DNA of 64,000 bases, from the NCBI RefSeq assembly GCF_042453785.1, contig NC_091667.1, positions 18,256,001-18,320,000 of the forward strand, read 5' to 3'. The notes under the pieces were generated by a model. The model did not search any database. It worked only from the letters and a program-made list of their open reading frames with translations, and was not told the origin of the DNA. This stretch comes from Malus domestica (Eukaryota > Streptophyta > Magnoliopsida > Rosales > Rosaceae). This document shows, in pieces, positions 46,305-58,849 of the stretch (positions are counted from its first letter, which is position 1; the number at the start of each line of letters is the position of its first letter). The position numbers and the translations under genes are program-made.

Positions 46305-46465
46305 CCACTTAGTACTGCGGTTGAGTGATATTTCTCTTCACTATAAGTGAGGTCTTAGATTCGATTCTCGCTAAATGTGAAGTTGAACCATATTATTATG
46401 ACAAGCTCATTATAAGACTTAATTCACTTCCTCACTCTCTTAGTGTAAATGCTATCGTTTGTTAA
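46305..46465 (+). repeat. tRNA-derived SINE
   Basis: Internal promoter-like boxes are visible: an A-box-like GGTTGAGTGATATT region at about 46320 and B box AGATTCGATTCTCGC at about 46352. CTTAGTGTAAATGCTATCGTTTGTTAAAAAG ends it. The copy at 58248-58415 is homologous along its length. The rest of 45779-47155 has no gene; 46660-46680 is a T-rich run. Confidence 0.7.
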
Positions 46466-47155
46466 AAAGAAAAGACAAAAAGGAGAAGTTGTAGTCATCT
46501 AGTATGGATTGGAGAGAAGTTCAAATGGAAGAATCTCTTTAGGATATATGCCATCGTTTAGAAATTTTGTTAATTGGTCAAGATACATGTACAGGTGAGC
46601 ATATTGACATTGCTTCATTGCTTAGGCAAATGGCATAAAACTTAGCTCATATTGCTATTTTTTTTTTTGTTTTTTTAAAGGTGCAAATCCTTATTTATTT
46701 CTGAGTTTGAGTTAAGCTTTTGCATGATGACGTGTATTCGAACTCTGACAATAGTTAATCTAACAAAATCTTTGTTCGGAAGAAAAAGAAAAGGAGTGCA
46801 CATATAAGAAAATAAGTGTTTTAAAATCATCTACGAGAAAACAATGAATGTTGAATCTCACCATCAAGAACTTAAAATGAATCGCGACAATATATTACTG
46901 TGATTCATTTTAAGCAAGCGGCTCTTCCCACCCCTCAAACTTCATTTTCTTCGGCTTTAAAATCAAGCACACGAAGAAAACAGAGGAAAATATGCTTCTT
47001 TCGAACAAGTGACAACCGACAGCAGAAATTTCCTCATAAACCGTACAAGTACCACCTTCCAAGTTCCGACCCAAGAACACGTACCCGCCACCACTCCCTC
47101 CAAAACCCAAATCGCCACCATTTCCAATTTCCACACCAAGAGAGAGTGGGATTTC

Positions 47156-50125
47156 ATGACGAGTAAGAAGAGAGTTCTGGTAGTTGGGGGAACAGGTTAC
47201 TTGGGCCAGCATGTACTGCAAGGGTTCTCACAGATTGAAGGGAAAGGGATCACATCAACCTCCCCTTTCGATCTGGCCTTTACCCACCACTCCAATCCTC
47301 CCCCCCAGGCGTTGCTCGACGCACATTTGCTGCCTTTCCAAGTCGATTTGAAGACCGGCCATGGATTTCAAGCCATTTCTCAGACGTTTGGCCGGGTCAG
47401 TTCTCGTCCCACTACTCCACTTCTTTAAATACTAGTTAATTTAATTTTACTTAATTATGCTGATTTTGATCCGTGGTTTTCAATTTTCAATCTGGGGAAT
47501 CTGCAATTTGGAGTAGTGGGTTCTATGGAATATTAATTTTGGTAAACTGGGTTTCAAAATTTTCAGCTAAAATGCAATGTGCTTGCTGAATGGGTTTTTC
47601 TTGCTTTTTCCTGTTGTGGGTTGCACTGTTTTTTCATTTTTGCTGCTAAATTTACTTGGCTATCATACGGGGTCTTTGAATCTTTGAGATAATTGCTTAG
47701 GACGCTGTCCATGTGGAAGCCATTAGTTGTTTAGGGAAACTTACAATGTCTAAAAATATCAAACAGCGCGTCTTTGTATACACGCTTTTGTATAGTTGTT
47801 GAATGAACAGATGAGTTAGATTTCAAGTACTTAACTCAAATATTGAACCTTTAAATGCTGAGGAGTGTATTGGTTGAATTTGCAGCCTGATGTGGTCATA
47901 AACTGCGCTGCACTATCCGTACCTCGTGCCTGTGAAATGGATCCTGCTGCTGCTATGTCTGTGAATGTTCCATCTTCTCTTGTGAACTGGTTATCAAGCT
48001 TTGAAGAGAGTAGTTCTCTTCTGATCCATTTGTCAACTGATCAAGGTTAAGTCCCTCTTAGCTGTTTCAGTGTTAGATTCGTATTAGTATACATATCTAT
48101 TTAAGCTGTTGTGAGTAAGAATGGCTCAACAAAACCAGACAAGAGAAAAAATAAGAAAAGAAAATGGAAATGGAGGAACAATAATAGCAGATAGTAGTCT
48201 CCACTGCTGCCAATACAACTTCTTTTTTAAGAGCATTCATAAAAATCTAAACGACACTTTGATTCTCCCCAGTCATGAAAATGTTGTATTCTGAGATTCT
48301 TGTGGTTTGCCAGTTGAGGCAGACAATGTCTACAAATTAGGATAGATATTGTTGCGTTAAAGCATGCACTATATGTATACTTTAGGACTTGTATTCAAGT
48401 GTGCTCTTTGTCTACACTAGATGGAGAACAAAACGGGGGGAGGGGTTACTTTTGATGAATTGTTGTATTTATAAAAACTTCATTGTTTAAAATTGATGTT
48501 CAAATGTTCCCAAGTGAAGAAAGAGGTCCTGCATATTGAGGATCATGGGTATCCGTGTCAGATGATTATGATTTTTAAGGGTTGACTTTCCAGCCTCCTT
48601 ATGCTTTGCAAAAGGAATCTTTGGTATCTGAAGTTGTTCATCTCATAAATTAATCCCTGAATGGAAGAACCTTTTAATTATGGCGGTTTTCATCCACTTT
48701 CTATTCTATGAGTTAGGCTTAATGACCTGAACGACTTATTTCAGTACGAGAACGTTTAGCATGCAGGACCTTTTTCAGCATTCGATTCACGATCTGGTAC
48801 TTCTCTTTGTTATTTCAGCATGGATGCATCCACATTTAAGACATTAATTTTTCTAATTGAGCCACTTATCCTTGTATTATTATTTTTATGCTCATATGAG
48901 TCATCTATTCCTAGATTGTGATTCATGACTGACGTGATTTTCTCTCAGTTTATGAAGGGGTGAAGTCCTTTTACAAGGAAGATGATGAAACTGCTCCCGT
49001 AAATGTATATGGGAAATCGAAAGTGGCAGCAGAGCAGTTCATATCCGAAAAATGCTCAAACTTTGCAATTTTGAGAAGCAGCATCATCTTTGGGCCACAG
49101 ACAATCTCACCGGTTCCAAAATCTCTTCCAATCCAGGTAGGCAGGTACATAGAAGACATTCCTAGGTTGAATTTTTGCTAGTTTGTTGTTGTAGTTTACG
49201 AGCTCACCTACCTAATAAATTCCCACCAGAGAATACAAATTAATATAAAGATGATAAAGACAGCGTAATAAATTCGATCGATAGGTTATGTTCGAGTCTA
49301 ATCAATGATTTGCATGTGAATGTAGTGGATAGATGGTGTCCTCTCCAAAGGAAAGACAAGCGAGTTTTTCCATGACGAGTTCCGGTGTCCAGTGTATGTA
49401 AAAGATGTTGTAGCTGTCATATTAGCTCTGTCCAAGGGATGGATATATGGTATGAAGTTCCTAACTTTCATGCTTTCATACTTGTTGAACCGGCAAAATC
49501 TGTGGAGCTATAAAATGTTTCTATGGTGTTTTTACTTTCTATTCTCTCTGGGGCTTTTACTTATGTCTCCATGGTTGTGGTATGTGTGGTAAATCTGCAG
49601 AAAGTAAGCAAACAAAGGTGCTACTAAATGTCGGTGGACCAGATAGGGTATCCCGCCTTCAAATGGCTGAGATTGTTGCCAATGTTAAAGGATACAACCC
49701 CTCATTAATCAAATCAGTGTCTGCATCATCAGTACGTAGACCTTATACCATTTGTTTTTTTTGCTATGTGTGAGTTACGTAGTGATCAGCACGTTTATTA
49801 GATCACTTTCTAAATAACAAATATATGGCCCATCAGTTTCAAGTTGAATTCTGATGACTTGATTTCCACATTGCCTTGCGTTGACAACGATAAATAACAT
49901 CAAAAACACACAATTATATTGTCCAGCCATTTTCTTTCTCCTCTTTCTGCAAACTTACGGGATAGCGGTGTATTGCATTTGTAATTTCAGGTCGATCGTG
50001 GAGTAATGTCTCCTGCCGACATATCCATGGATATAACTAAGCTGGTTCGGACACTTGGTATTGCTCCAACTTCATTTAGAGACGGTGTCAGATTGACGCT
50101 TGAAACTGAGGCTAAGTCGTCTTGA
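47156..50125 (+). CDS. RmlD/MAT2B-like NAD(P)-binding Rossmann-fold protein
   Basis: Six exons, 47156-47395, 47886-48045, 48949-49136, 49326-49449, 49601-49731 and 49991-50125, encode 325 residues with agreeing phases. The N-terminus has the Rossmann motif VLVVGGTGYLGQH. INCAALSVPRACEMDP, LIHLSTDQVYEG and the Tyr-x3-Lys pair in VYGKSKVAAE follow, as in extended short-chain dehydrogenases of the dTDP-4-dehydrorhamnose reductase family. The family includes the MAT2 beta regulatory subunit, so the plant protein's substrate is uncertain. The ATG at 47156 is the first in frame; the open stretch before it lacks an ATG. Confidence 0.9.
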
Positions 50126-50749
50126 TGGCCTGAAGTACTGTAAATTGCTTCCTAGTTGTAGCACCAGGAATAATCGTCCCTTTCTGCCATACTTGATTGG
50201 AAAAGAAATGCTGTTCAAATTGTTGAGAGAGCAACTATTATTCAACCCAAGAAACTTGAGATGTTATACTACCAATATATTGTACCAAATTTGCTACTTC
50301 TGAATTTCTGGCTCACAAGATACGTGGTCGATGAAACGAAATATAACTCGTGTTACCTTTCTTCTCAATGTTCATCGCTTCTATTTAATCCTTCTTGGGG
50401 TCAACTAATGACAGAATGTCGGTGAGTTGGCGATCACTGACTCAGCACGACAAAGCACTTCTATCTGGGGATGGAATGCCTAATGTTTTGGTCAGAAACT
50501 CGACAATAATGTCTCAGTTAGACTGCATAGTCAAAGAGCTCTCAAATTCGAAAGCCTCCACCTTATGAGAAGGACTTACATGGACCGGGTATATGACCAT
50601 GGTGGCATTCGCGTGCAAATGAAATAAGGATTTGTGAACAAAAATTTACACACATTTTATTTCATTGCCATAGGATGTCATGTGGAAGTGGCACAAGTTG
50701 TTTCTCTCACCTTAGAGTTATAAGTATTCGAGGAAAATAAACACGAAAC

Positions 50750-50960
50750 ACCTCAATTTGTGGTCAAATTATCAGAGACGGGCCAAATGACCACTTGCAA
50801 CAACATCGATGTTTGTCCCCAACTTGGTTGTCAGGTGTGAGGTTTTATCACAAAATGTCTCGGTATTAGTTAGAGTGAGGTTAGGATATTTAAACTCTTC
50901 TTTTCTCAGAGATACGTTAGAGTGAGGTTAGGATATTTAAACTCTTCTTTTCTCATAGTT
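50750..50960 (-). repeat. Dispersed TRIM-like repeat, reverse copy, with a 47 bp tandem duplication
   Basis: On the minus strand it contains AGAGTTTAAATATCCTAACC, ATACCGAGACATTTTGTGAT, TTGGGGACAAACATC and TCTCTGATAATTTGACC, in the same order as 19510-19690. GTTAGAGTGAGGTTAGGATA occurs twice (about 50868 and 50916). The rest of 50126-51329 is the reductase 3' UTR and the NDUFB3 upstream region. Confidence 0.6.
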
Positions 50961-51329
50961 ACCGTCAATGTGATATATTTCAACATTTGCCACCCTAACC
51001 AGTTGGGCTCCTAACCCATCAAAACATTTGGGCCAACCCGAAACTTTGTAACTTCCAATCCATAGTTCGAAACGACGACCAATAACACTGAGACTGAGCA
51101 GCCAAACACAGCCCTCTGTCATCTTCTTCGCCTGAATCAAACTTCACAACCCTTTCACTCTGGTTCGTTCACTTTCAACCAAAACCCCCCCAATCCTTCC
51201 ATTCGCACACACAACCTATATATATTTTTGTGTATTTGGTCTGATTAGGGTTTCAATTGTTTCGTATCTGATCCATTTTCCTATAATTGCGCAACAGAGA
51301 AAGAGAGGCGAGAGTATCTGTGATCGAGC

Positions 51330-54300
51330 ATGGGAGGAGGTGAGCACGCACACGGAGATGGGGCCCACGGCGGTGATTTCAGGGCCAAGGTGTGGAGCAT
51401 GAGTGGTGGGCCATACTGTAGGCCCAAGCACTGGAAGCGCAACACCGCCATTGCCATGGCCGGCATCTTCCTTGTCTGCATTCCTATCGCCATGAAATCT
51501 GCCGAGCTCGAGGTCTTTCTCAATCAACTCATTCATCGCTTTATGTTTCTGTTATTTTGTTGGTATTCATTTTGTTAGACTTCCGTTTGGTTACCGAGAA
51601 AATTTAAGAAGGTAGAGTTTTGGAGCTTGGATTGTAAAATTGTTAGGATCAGAATGCACTATAAGCTTGACTGAACTGAGGTTCTCATGAATTGTTTGGA
51701 TTTAGTTGAGGTTTAGATTTTCACTTTGTGAAATTAAGCGTACCTTTCAGATATATTTGGTGAAACTCTCAGCTGCTTTTTTCCATGGTTATAGTGGATT
51801 ATATTGAAGACATGGCACAAAATCGAGCGCAGTGGCGTTCTAGGATTCCTATAGCCGACCCCACTTAGCTTTGTTGTTGTTTGGTTATAGTGGATTATAT
51901 ACAACGTGTTTCAGATTTTGGTTATTACTGATTCTATTCTGGGTTGAAGATCGCCATTGTGATCTGGCACTGTACGTTTGTTAACTTGTGGGTGGGAGGC
52001 CCTTGGTTTAAAATGTTGAGAAAACAGTAAATTTAGGTTAAGTAAGGGCTAATAACAAGGGATTAGGTCAATTGAAATATTCATAGCAGCTGTGAGTTTG
52101 GTACAATACTACAACTGTGTCTTAGATACAGATTGGTATGAGAAGAGTGTTTTGAATGATTTAGAAGATGCTGGTAGAGGTTGTGATGAAGGATTCAGAA
52201 ATTGACAATGCTCAAACATGAAGGAAAACCCATGAAAACTAGCGTTTGAGATAATTTAGAGAATTGGATTAAGATCCGCTTAAAAGGATTACCTAGTTTT
52301 CTCTTTACTTAAGTTGGCTTTGCAGTGAAATGTTTTTTATAACATTTTTTGTTTGAAGATATGAGGTTTTGTAACTTGAAGCTGGTCTGGTCTATTTGTT
52401 CTTGGCTTTCCCTTAATGATTTTCTACATAAGTATGCTCTATTAACAAGCCTAGTGTGAGATACCCTTATACTAGAAATGATTTTCCTTTTTTAATGAAC
52501 CGTCAGATGTTTAAGCCTCTGTACGTGGAAAAAAAAAGAAGATGTTTAAGCCCTAAGGGTGTGTTTGTTTGGGCTCTCTAAGTTTGACTGGACTGGATTG
52601 GACTACATACTAATGTAGTCCCATGTTTGGTCCGTGCTGGGACTAACTTAAATGAGACTAAAGGGGACTTGCTTGGACTAGAGGCCTCGCTAGAAGTTCT
52701 TAGCGAGACCCTCCCCAGACCACGGGACTTGCTAAGACCATCTCTGGTTCTCTGCTTCGCTTCCGCTTTGCCCCTCGCATCTACTTCTTCTTCCCCACTT
52801 CGACATCCATTTTCAAAACTGGCTTCTTCCTCCTCCTTGCTTCACCCCCTGCGAGTTCTGGTCTTTGTTGTTTTTGAATCTCAGATGGGATTCGCGTCGG
52901 ATCTGCAGATTGTTGGGAGGAAAAGGGCGTTGTGGCAACTATTTGCTTCAGTTGTCGTCGTGACCGCCATGGATGCCAAGCTCTTGCAAGCTTCAAATCC
53001 CAATGCTTCAGCCCACAACGCATCAAGGCCTCCAATACCCACTCCCAATTTGGTCTCCCCCACCATTTTTAACACGCCTAAACAATTTTTTCTGATCAAA
53101 TCCATCAAGAAAACTGCTCCATCCTTTCCAAGTTTCTTCTTCTTCTTCTTCTTCAACCTCTCCCATCACTTTTGTTTTTTTATGGGATGTAGCATTGTCT
53201 CTGCATTTTTTTAATTTTTTTTCACTGCAATTATTTGTCAATTTGGCCTTGTATATTGCTGCAACTCAACTCTTTGACGGGAAAGATAGAAAATTCAAGA
53301 TTTTGATTCTTTGGTATTCGGCATAAGATCTGATTTTTGGCTTTGATTTTATTTTTTATTTTTTATTTTTTTTATTATAGAGTGTATTCTAGTTTTTTAG
53401 ACAAGAAAGTGGAAGTTCTTATAATTAAAAATAAAAATCTAGTCCTACCTAGTCCAGCACCGCACTAAACGTTTCACAATTCTAGTACTACTTAGTCCAT
53501 GCCAAGCTAGTTTAGGTTAGTCCTTGATGCTAATCCAGTCCGAGATAGTCTAGTGCAACAAACGCACCCTAAGTTTTTTTATTTTATTTTTTCCAGACAA
53601 TTGGCCAGAAGAATAGTTTAGTTTCTTCCTTTCTATTTTTCATATGAAGCCTTGAGTTTCATTAATTACCTACGTTCAGGAACAGCAAATTTTCTGTCAC
53701 TAACTGTTTTAAGTATAAAAAACATTGTGCGCAAAGATGTAACTTGTGAGTTGTGACTTAGATAAATTATCTTGCTTCTTGCTTATGTTCATAACTATGT
53801 GCCCGGTTAATTTTTTTGGTTATTAAATGCCTCTAATTGATGTACTGGTGTTGCGGTTTATCCTCTTTTCTTTTTTGTTTCTGAAAAAAACTCTCTGCAT
53901 ATTTGGAAGTTTACATGTGACAATTTTGGGGTCATTATGCTTGGTTGGTATGCTAAACTGTTGAAAACTCAAATACAAAACCTTGCTAATAGTAATTACG
54001 AGGCTTGTTTGATACTTTAAGCTATTGAAAATTAGGCTAAAGTGCAAGTTTCCTTGTCATGGGAGTAAACCTTATGTGGTGCTTTAGACTGCCAGTCAAT
54101 AATAAATGGTGCATTCTAGCTGAAGCCCTTAGGCTAAGGATTATGCAGATACATGGCCTTTTTGAAGTGTGACAAGATGTATCCATGTTTGCATACAGAT
54201 TTTTAGTGCCTCAGATATAGCGGGATCGAAGGAATTGTTTGTTAGTCAGTTAGCTATGTCATACTTTTTATATGTCATGAAACTTTGTGCAACTAAAGGA

Positions 54301-54688
54301 AGTTACTTGTCTGTTAGCTTTTTTAGTTCCTTTGTATTTGCAAAAAGTTGTCTTTGTTATATTATTTCTTTCGGATGCTCCTTATACTTAATATTCATTA
54401 ATATTGCTACTATTCTAAAAATATTCCTTGACAATGCATGAACATGAGCTGAAATTTTTTAATTACTTGTTCAAAAAGGCAAACAGTTCTGGTGGGATTA
54501 GATGCTGTTCTTCTTGAATTGATTTGTGCCACTCCCTTTGTATGGTCGAATGACTGAAATTTGCATAACTATGGTCATGATTAGTTCTAAGAGGACTTAT
54601 ATATTTATTGCAGCAACGGCCACATAATCCTGTTCGCCCAATTCCTTCACAACTCTGGTGCAAGAACTTTGGAAAGAAAGATTACTGA
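51330..54688 (+). CDS. NDUFB3: Mitochondrial complex I subunit NDUFB3 (B12)
   Basis: Two exons, 51330-51512 and 54614-54688, encode 85 residues. The start MGGGEHAHGDGAHGGDFRAK leads into KVWSMSGGPYCRPKHWKRNT, a membrane segment AIAMAGIFLVCIPIAMKSAE, then QRPHNPVRPIPSQLWCKNFG at the end. This matches plant NADH dehydrogenase 1 beta subcomplex subunit 3. The protein is a small single-pass accessory subunit in the membrane arm of complex I. The 3.1 kb intron holds a LINE tail (51805-51881) and a PIF/Harbinger element (52557-53569). Splice sites are GAG|GTCTTT and TTGCAG|CAA. Confidence 0.93.
51805..51881 (+). mobile_element. 77 bp 3' tail of an RTE LINE
   Basis: The sequence GAGCGCAGTGGCGTTCTAGG, then ATAGCCGACCCCACTTAG and (TTG)n, is the 3' end of the same LINE family as 22833-29269. 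A perfect 19 bp duplication TGGTTATAGTGGATTATAT flanks it at 51786-51804 and 51882-51900. This is an extremely 5'-truncated insertion. Confidence 0.92.
52557..53569. mobile_element. PIF/Harbinger-type non-autonomous element, 1013 bp
   Basis: The left end GGGTGTGTTTGTTTG and the right end in complement GGGTGCGTTTGTTGC are inverted repeats, flanked by TAA at 52554-52556 and 53570-53572, the 3 bp target typical of PIF/Harbinger elements. Subterminal sequence is rich in GGACTAG/CTAGTCC words. The centre (about 52690-53060) is more GC-rich with open frames on both strands, none recognised. No transposase is encoded. Confidence 0.78.
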
Positions 54689-55504
54689 GTTTCTTTAGGA
54701 CCATCCGGTGAAAGAAGTACCCATGGAGGTTGGATATCTAAATCTTCTGGAATGCGAATTATTCCTTGTAGATGTTTGTGGAGAATTATGAGCAGCCTTT
54801 TAAGACATTTGTGTTCATGTTTTCATAGTATCGAGTCCATGACTCAATTGTTTTGCGAGGTATTGGCTTGCTATTCTATCAATCACCATAATAAATTGTC
54901 TGACTCTTTTTCTAGCGATTCGTTGAATATTTTGATCTCGGTCATACTTGTTTTGCTGATATTGTTCCATCCTTGTGTCGATCTAAGTGAAAGGGATTAC
55001 ACGATTTCTGGCTGCCACAGGGGGCGAATTATGCCGAAAGATTTTGTTCCAGGTAAGATGGAAGAAGTCCTTTCTTCTGTTTGAAGCGCTCAAATGGAAA
55101 TGGAATCAAATTCCAATTTTCTTGCCTTTGATTTGGCAGCATGGGTAGGTTAGGTGAATTTTGACCATATGAAGCCTCCTGGATTTATTCCCAGATTTAC
55201 TTTCTTTGGTTTTTATATTACTTTTTTGCGGAGGTTCTTGCACTTTTTATTTTAGATTTCCTCCAAAAATCCATCGCTTGCGGTCTATCTGGGCAGGTTT
55301 TGGAATAAACACGTTGGAATTTTTGTTAAATATCAAAGTGCTTCTTAGAAAAGCATTTGGAAAGTACTTCTCCATAAAACGCTTTTATGAGCAATTTGAA
55401 ACATGCCGTAGTAATGTTGCCCTTACTGTACTTGCTTATGTGCAACTCTCCCCGTTTGAAAAGGGCAAGAGCAAGAGAAATTACCATTCACAAATAAATA
55501 AATC

Positions 55505-55536
<32 letters not shown>

Positions 55537-56025
55537 CGTTGTAATTTATGCTATGAAAATAAAATATTTGTCTGATTTCAAAGCCAGTTTGGAACGGCCC
55601 TCACAGAGCCACGTTCACCAGCTGTTGGGTCTCTGCTATTGGCATGCCGCAGCAGGGCTCACCCTACAGTAGAGTCGGCCTGCAGCAGGACCTATCATTG
55701 CAGTTAAGACACGTTAATATTTTATATTACTATTTATTTTTATCTTATTATTTTTATAAAAAAACAATATAAAATGTTGACGTGGTTTAACCGTGATCAC
55801 TCAAAACAGAAGGGCACGGAAGCAAGGAGGGCATACAATCTTTGTTTGTTGATGTTAGCCACTCATCATTTTCGTGCGTGTGTTACACTTACACGTGCCT
55901 AACATAAAAAAAAAAAAAAATTAAAAAAGTGGTTGGTGTCAGCATGATATCATGCTGACATCATCTTCCCCTTGCACAAGGCTGAGCTTAGCTTGCTCAG
56001 GCTTTGGATGGGCAGTGCTAAACCG
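54689..56025. other. NDUFB3 3' region and intergenic DNA
   Basis: 54689 to about 55150 is probably NDUFB3 3' UTR and downstream sequence. 55504-55533 is an AT microsatellite. 55580-55690 is a GC-richer island (CAGTTTGGAACGGCCCTCAC ... GTCGGCCTGCAGCAGG) of unknown nature. A perfect 24 bp palindrome lies at 55937-55960. Reading frames at 54752-55084 and 55206-55544 show no known family. Confidence 0.6.
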
Positions 56026-57579
56026 TAGACCTGTCATTCGTATCGTGTTTTTCGTGTTCGTATCGTTTTTGTGTCATACCCGATATCTTAATGAGTCGTG
56101 TCGTGTAACATCCATTAAAATAAACGGGTAAAATGACCAGACCCGAAATCGACTCGATAATATTAACAGGTAATATGATCCAACTCGTTACCCGTTAAGG
56201 AAAATATATTTTAAACCAATAAATAATCAAATGAAAAACATAATACTAAATAAGTATGTACATACCATATTATCACATCCAAAACATAAAAACGTATTTT
56301 TCTTTTAAGTATATTTTCACTTACCTAAAGTCTTTAATAGTTTTTTAATTAATGTAGAAGTGTAAAAAAATATAGAAAAATATATAAAAATGCTCGTAAT
56401 GACAAGCTTTACGACTTTCATGAAAAACTTAACTTCAAAATTCGCCACTATAATCATATAAATCATAGATCAAAATTTAACCGTTGATTGTTGTTTACAT
56501 TTACGCTTCATTGTTCTCATCAAATTTTGTTTTTGTTTTTGTTTTTTTTTTCAGATTTTCTTTTTTGAAAACTTGATCTATTAGAGGATGCAGGAAGATG
56601 AACGGTTTGGATCGTTGATATTATATTCAGAGTTTTACGGTTAGTAAAAATATTGCTTGATGTTTATAAAGTTTCTAGAAACTATATGACATCAACTCAT
56701 ATTTCAGTTAATCGTAAATATCGAAACATGATATCAAAAATCTAAACAGTTCATCTTCTTACATTCGCCAGATGATCATGTTTTAAAAAAAAAAAAAAAT
56801 TTAAATGAAATTCAGTAAGAAGAATAAAGCGTAAATGACAATCGACGGTTAAATATAAATTTAAGGTTTATGAATTATAGTGTTGGATTTTGAAGTTGAC
56901 TCCTTCAAGAAAAATGTAAAGTTTGTCACTATGAGTAATTGTATATTTTTTTTTTACATTTTTTACACTTCTACAATAATTATTATTAATTTTACCCTAA
57001 AATAAAAAACATTATTCATGAAGGTTTGGAGGATTTTAAAAATCTAAACGATAATGTAAGTGTAACCATTATCTACTTGTGGAGGAATAGTGATGAATCA
57101 CGAGTGTTTATATATTCTTTCACATTTTTCATACTTGTATGTATGTCTTCTTAGTTCTTGCCTATACAAATACTATATTAGTTTATTTTAATTTTAGACA
57201 ACAGCATGTTAAGTAAAATTTATCATAGTAATGATAATAAGGAACTCTCATAATAAAAATAAATACTCACTAAAACTTTTTTTTAAAACTTATATAAAAT
57301 AATAATACAAAACTATATATTTAATATAGATTATATTGTATATATTAATATGGCTATTGTATTTTATAATAAATCTTTTAGTAATTAAACTTTAAAATTA
57401 TCAAAATAAATTTTTTCTTAACGAGTTGAAACGGGTTACCCACATGTTACCCGTGTGTATACCCGTTAAGAACCCGTTGGTAACGGATTCTTAACGGGTC
57501 ACCCGATAATGACCCGATAAGTTATCGTGTTGATTCGAAACCCGTTATTTTCGTGTCGTGTCAGAAACTGCCGGATTGT
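56026..57579. mobile_element. Long-inverted-repeat DNA transposon, array-less relative of 59119-62860
   Basis: The left end is TAGACCTGTCATTCG. The right end CTGCCGGATTG is diverged, so no target duplication can be shown. Both ends carry GTGTCGTGT, ACCCGTTAAG and ACCCGATAA words as in the larger relative. The centre is a long imperfect inverted repeat: 56395-56525 pairs with 56820-56940 (AACCGTTGATTG against CAATCGACGGTTA, for example). The interior encodes nothing. Confidence 0.7.
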
Positions 57580-58247
57580 CCTTGTTAATTTGGACTAGCG
57601 GATATGACTTTTTGAGTTAGAAATCATCTTTTGGACCCTTAACCTTGCCTTCCACCAACCGATGAACATTCTCTTAACACTTACAAATAAAAGTAGATTT
57701 TAGAGAAGCATTTTCATGGCGAAAAGAATAATTAGCTTTACATAGTAAAATTATTATCTAGTTTTGGATCAAACGAAAAGCTTATTATTCCAAATGGGGA
57801 AATAATTTATTTAAATGGCCTAAAAAATCGCTATTGTCACCTTATTTTCTTTAATTTAAATAATATTGTTTGTTAGAAAAAAATAATAAAAAAAAAGCCA
57901 CCACAGTTAGTTTGGTCTTTTGTCAATTCGATCCGATCATTGTCTATCATTATTGATTTTAAACTTGTCATGACTTATTGACTCGTGACTTACGAACATA
58001 GCAACAAAGTTTGATTTGACATTTCTCCCTTCGTTGTCATCATTCAACTCTTGTATTTGCCAACACAAACATACTTTACACAAGTTACTGCAAGTAATTT
58101 TAGAAAAAACAACTTTCACATTTTATACCTTTTGATTTTCAACTAAATATGAGTCTGAATTATGATTAAATTAGAGTTTTGGTCCTACCCGGTTTCATCG
58201 TCTAGATTACGCATGTAAGAAAATTTTTCGTCTAAATTACATACATG

Positions 58248-58415
58248 AGATGTCACATAGTATTACGGTTTATTGATATTTCTCTTTACTTATAAGTGAG
58301 AGGTTTTAGGTTCGATTCTTGCCAAAGGTGAATTTGAACCACATTATTGCTAGCCCATGAGGAGGTTTAACCCACTCTCTCACCTCCTTAATGTAGATAA
58401 TATTGTTTGTTAAAA
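58248..58415 (+). repeat. tRNA-derived SINE
   Basis: GGTTTATTGATATTTCTCTT (A-box area) and TAGGTTCGATTCTTGCC (B box) are followed by CACTCTCTCACCTCCTTAAT and ATATTGTTTGTTAAAA. It is the same family as 46305-46465. 57580-58247 and 58416-58700 hold AT-rich DNA with no gene. Confidence 0.7.
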
Positions 58416-58849
58416 TTAAACACGTGAGAAGCGCATGGTCATCTTTATGTTGGTTGATTACCTTTTGGTATTTGTTGAGTTATCCAAGTATTTGAATATT
58501 TTTTTTTCATAATTTTACATATACTTTTTCATTCTTCGTTGTAATGAGGTATTTAAGAGAAAATAAGATACAAGACTAACTAAAAATAGAAAAAAAAAAT
58601 CAATCATAATTGAACAAGAAAATATAAATCCACTAGATAAAAAAAAATCTAGATATTATTCCCTCATAAAGACTTAGGAGATAATTTAGGACATAAAGTA
58701 TAATACTATGTAAGTGATCAATCTCAAGATACTTTTTTATTTCCTAATCATCAACATCCTTATAGAAGCCACATTACCATTCGCATGAGACAATTTCATC
58801 GTAAAAATCATCATGAGACTCACAATAATCAGCGGAGAACTTCACTCGC

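Noticed and set aside
47009..47155. N-terminal extension of the reductase gene
   Set aside because: The open stretch has no ATG before 47156, and MTSKKRVLVVGG at 47156 starts directly at the Rossmann fold as expected for a cytosolic member.
52627..53214. 195-codon open frame in the NDUFB3 intron
   Set aside because: It lies wholly inside the PIF/Harbinger element, has a poly-phenylalanine end from a TTC microsatellite, and matches no family I know. It is mentioned only as possible cargo.
55206..55544. 112-codon frame downstream of NDUFB3
   Set aside because: It runs into the AT microsatellite and has no recognisable domain; it probably is 3' flanking DNA.
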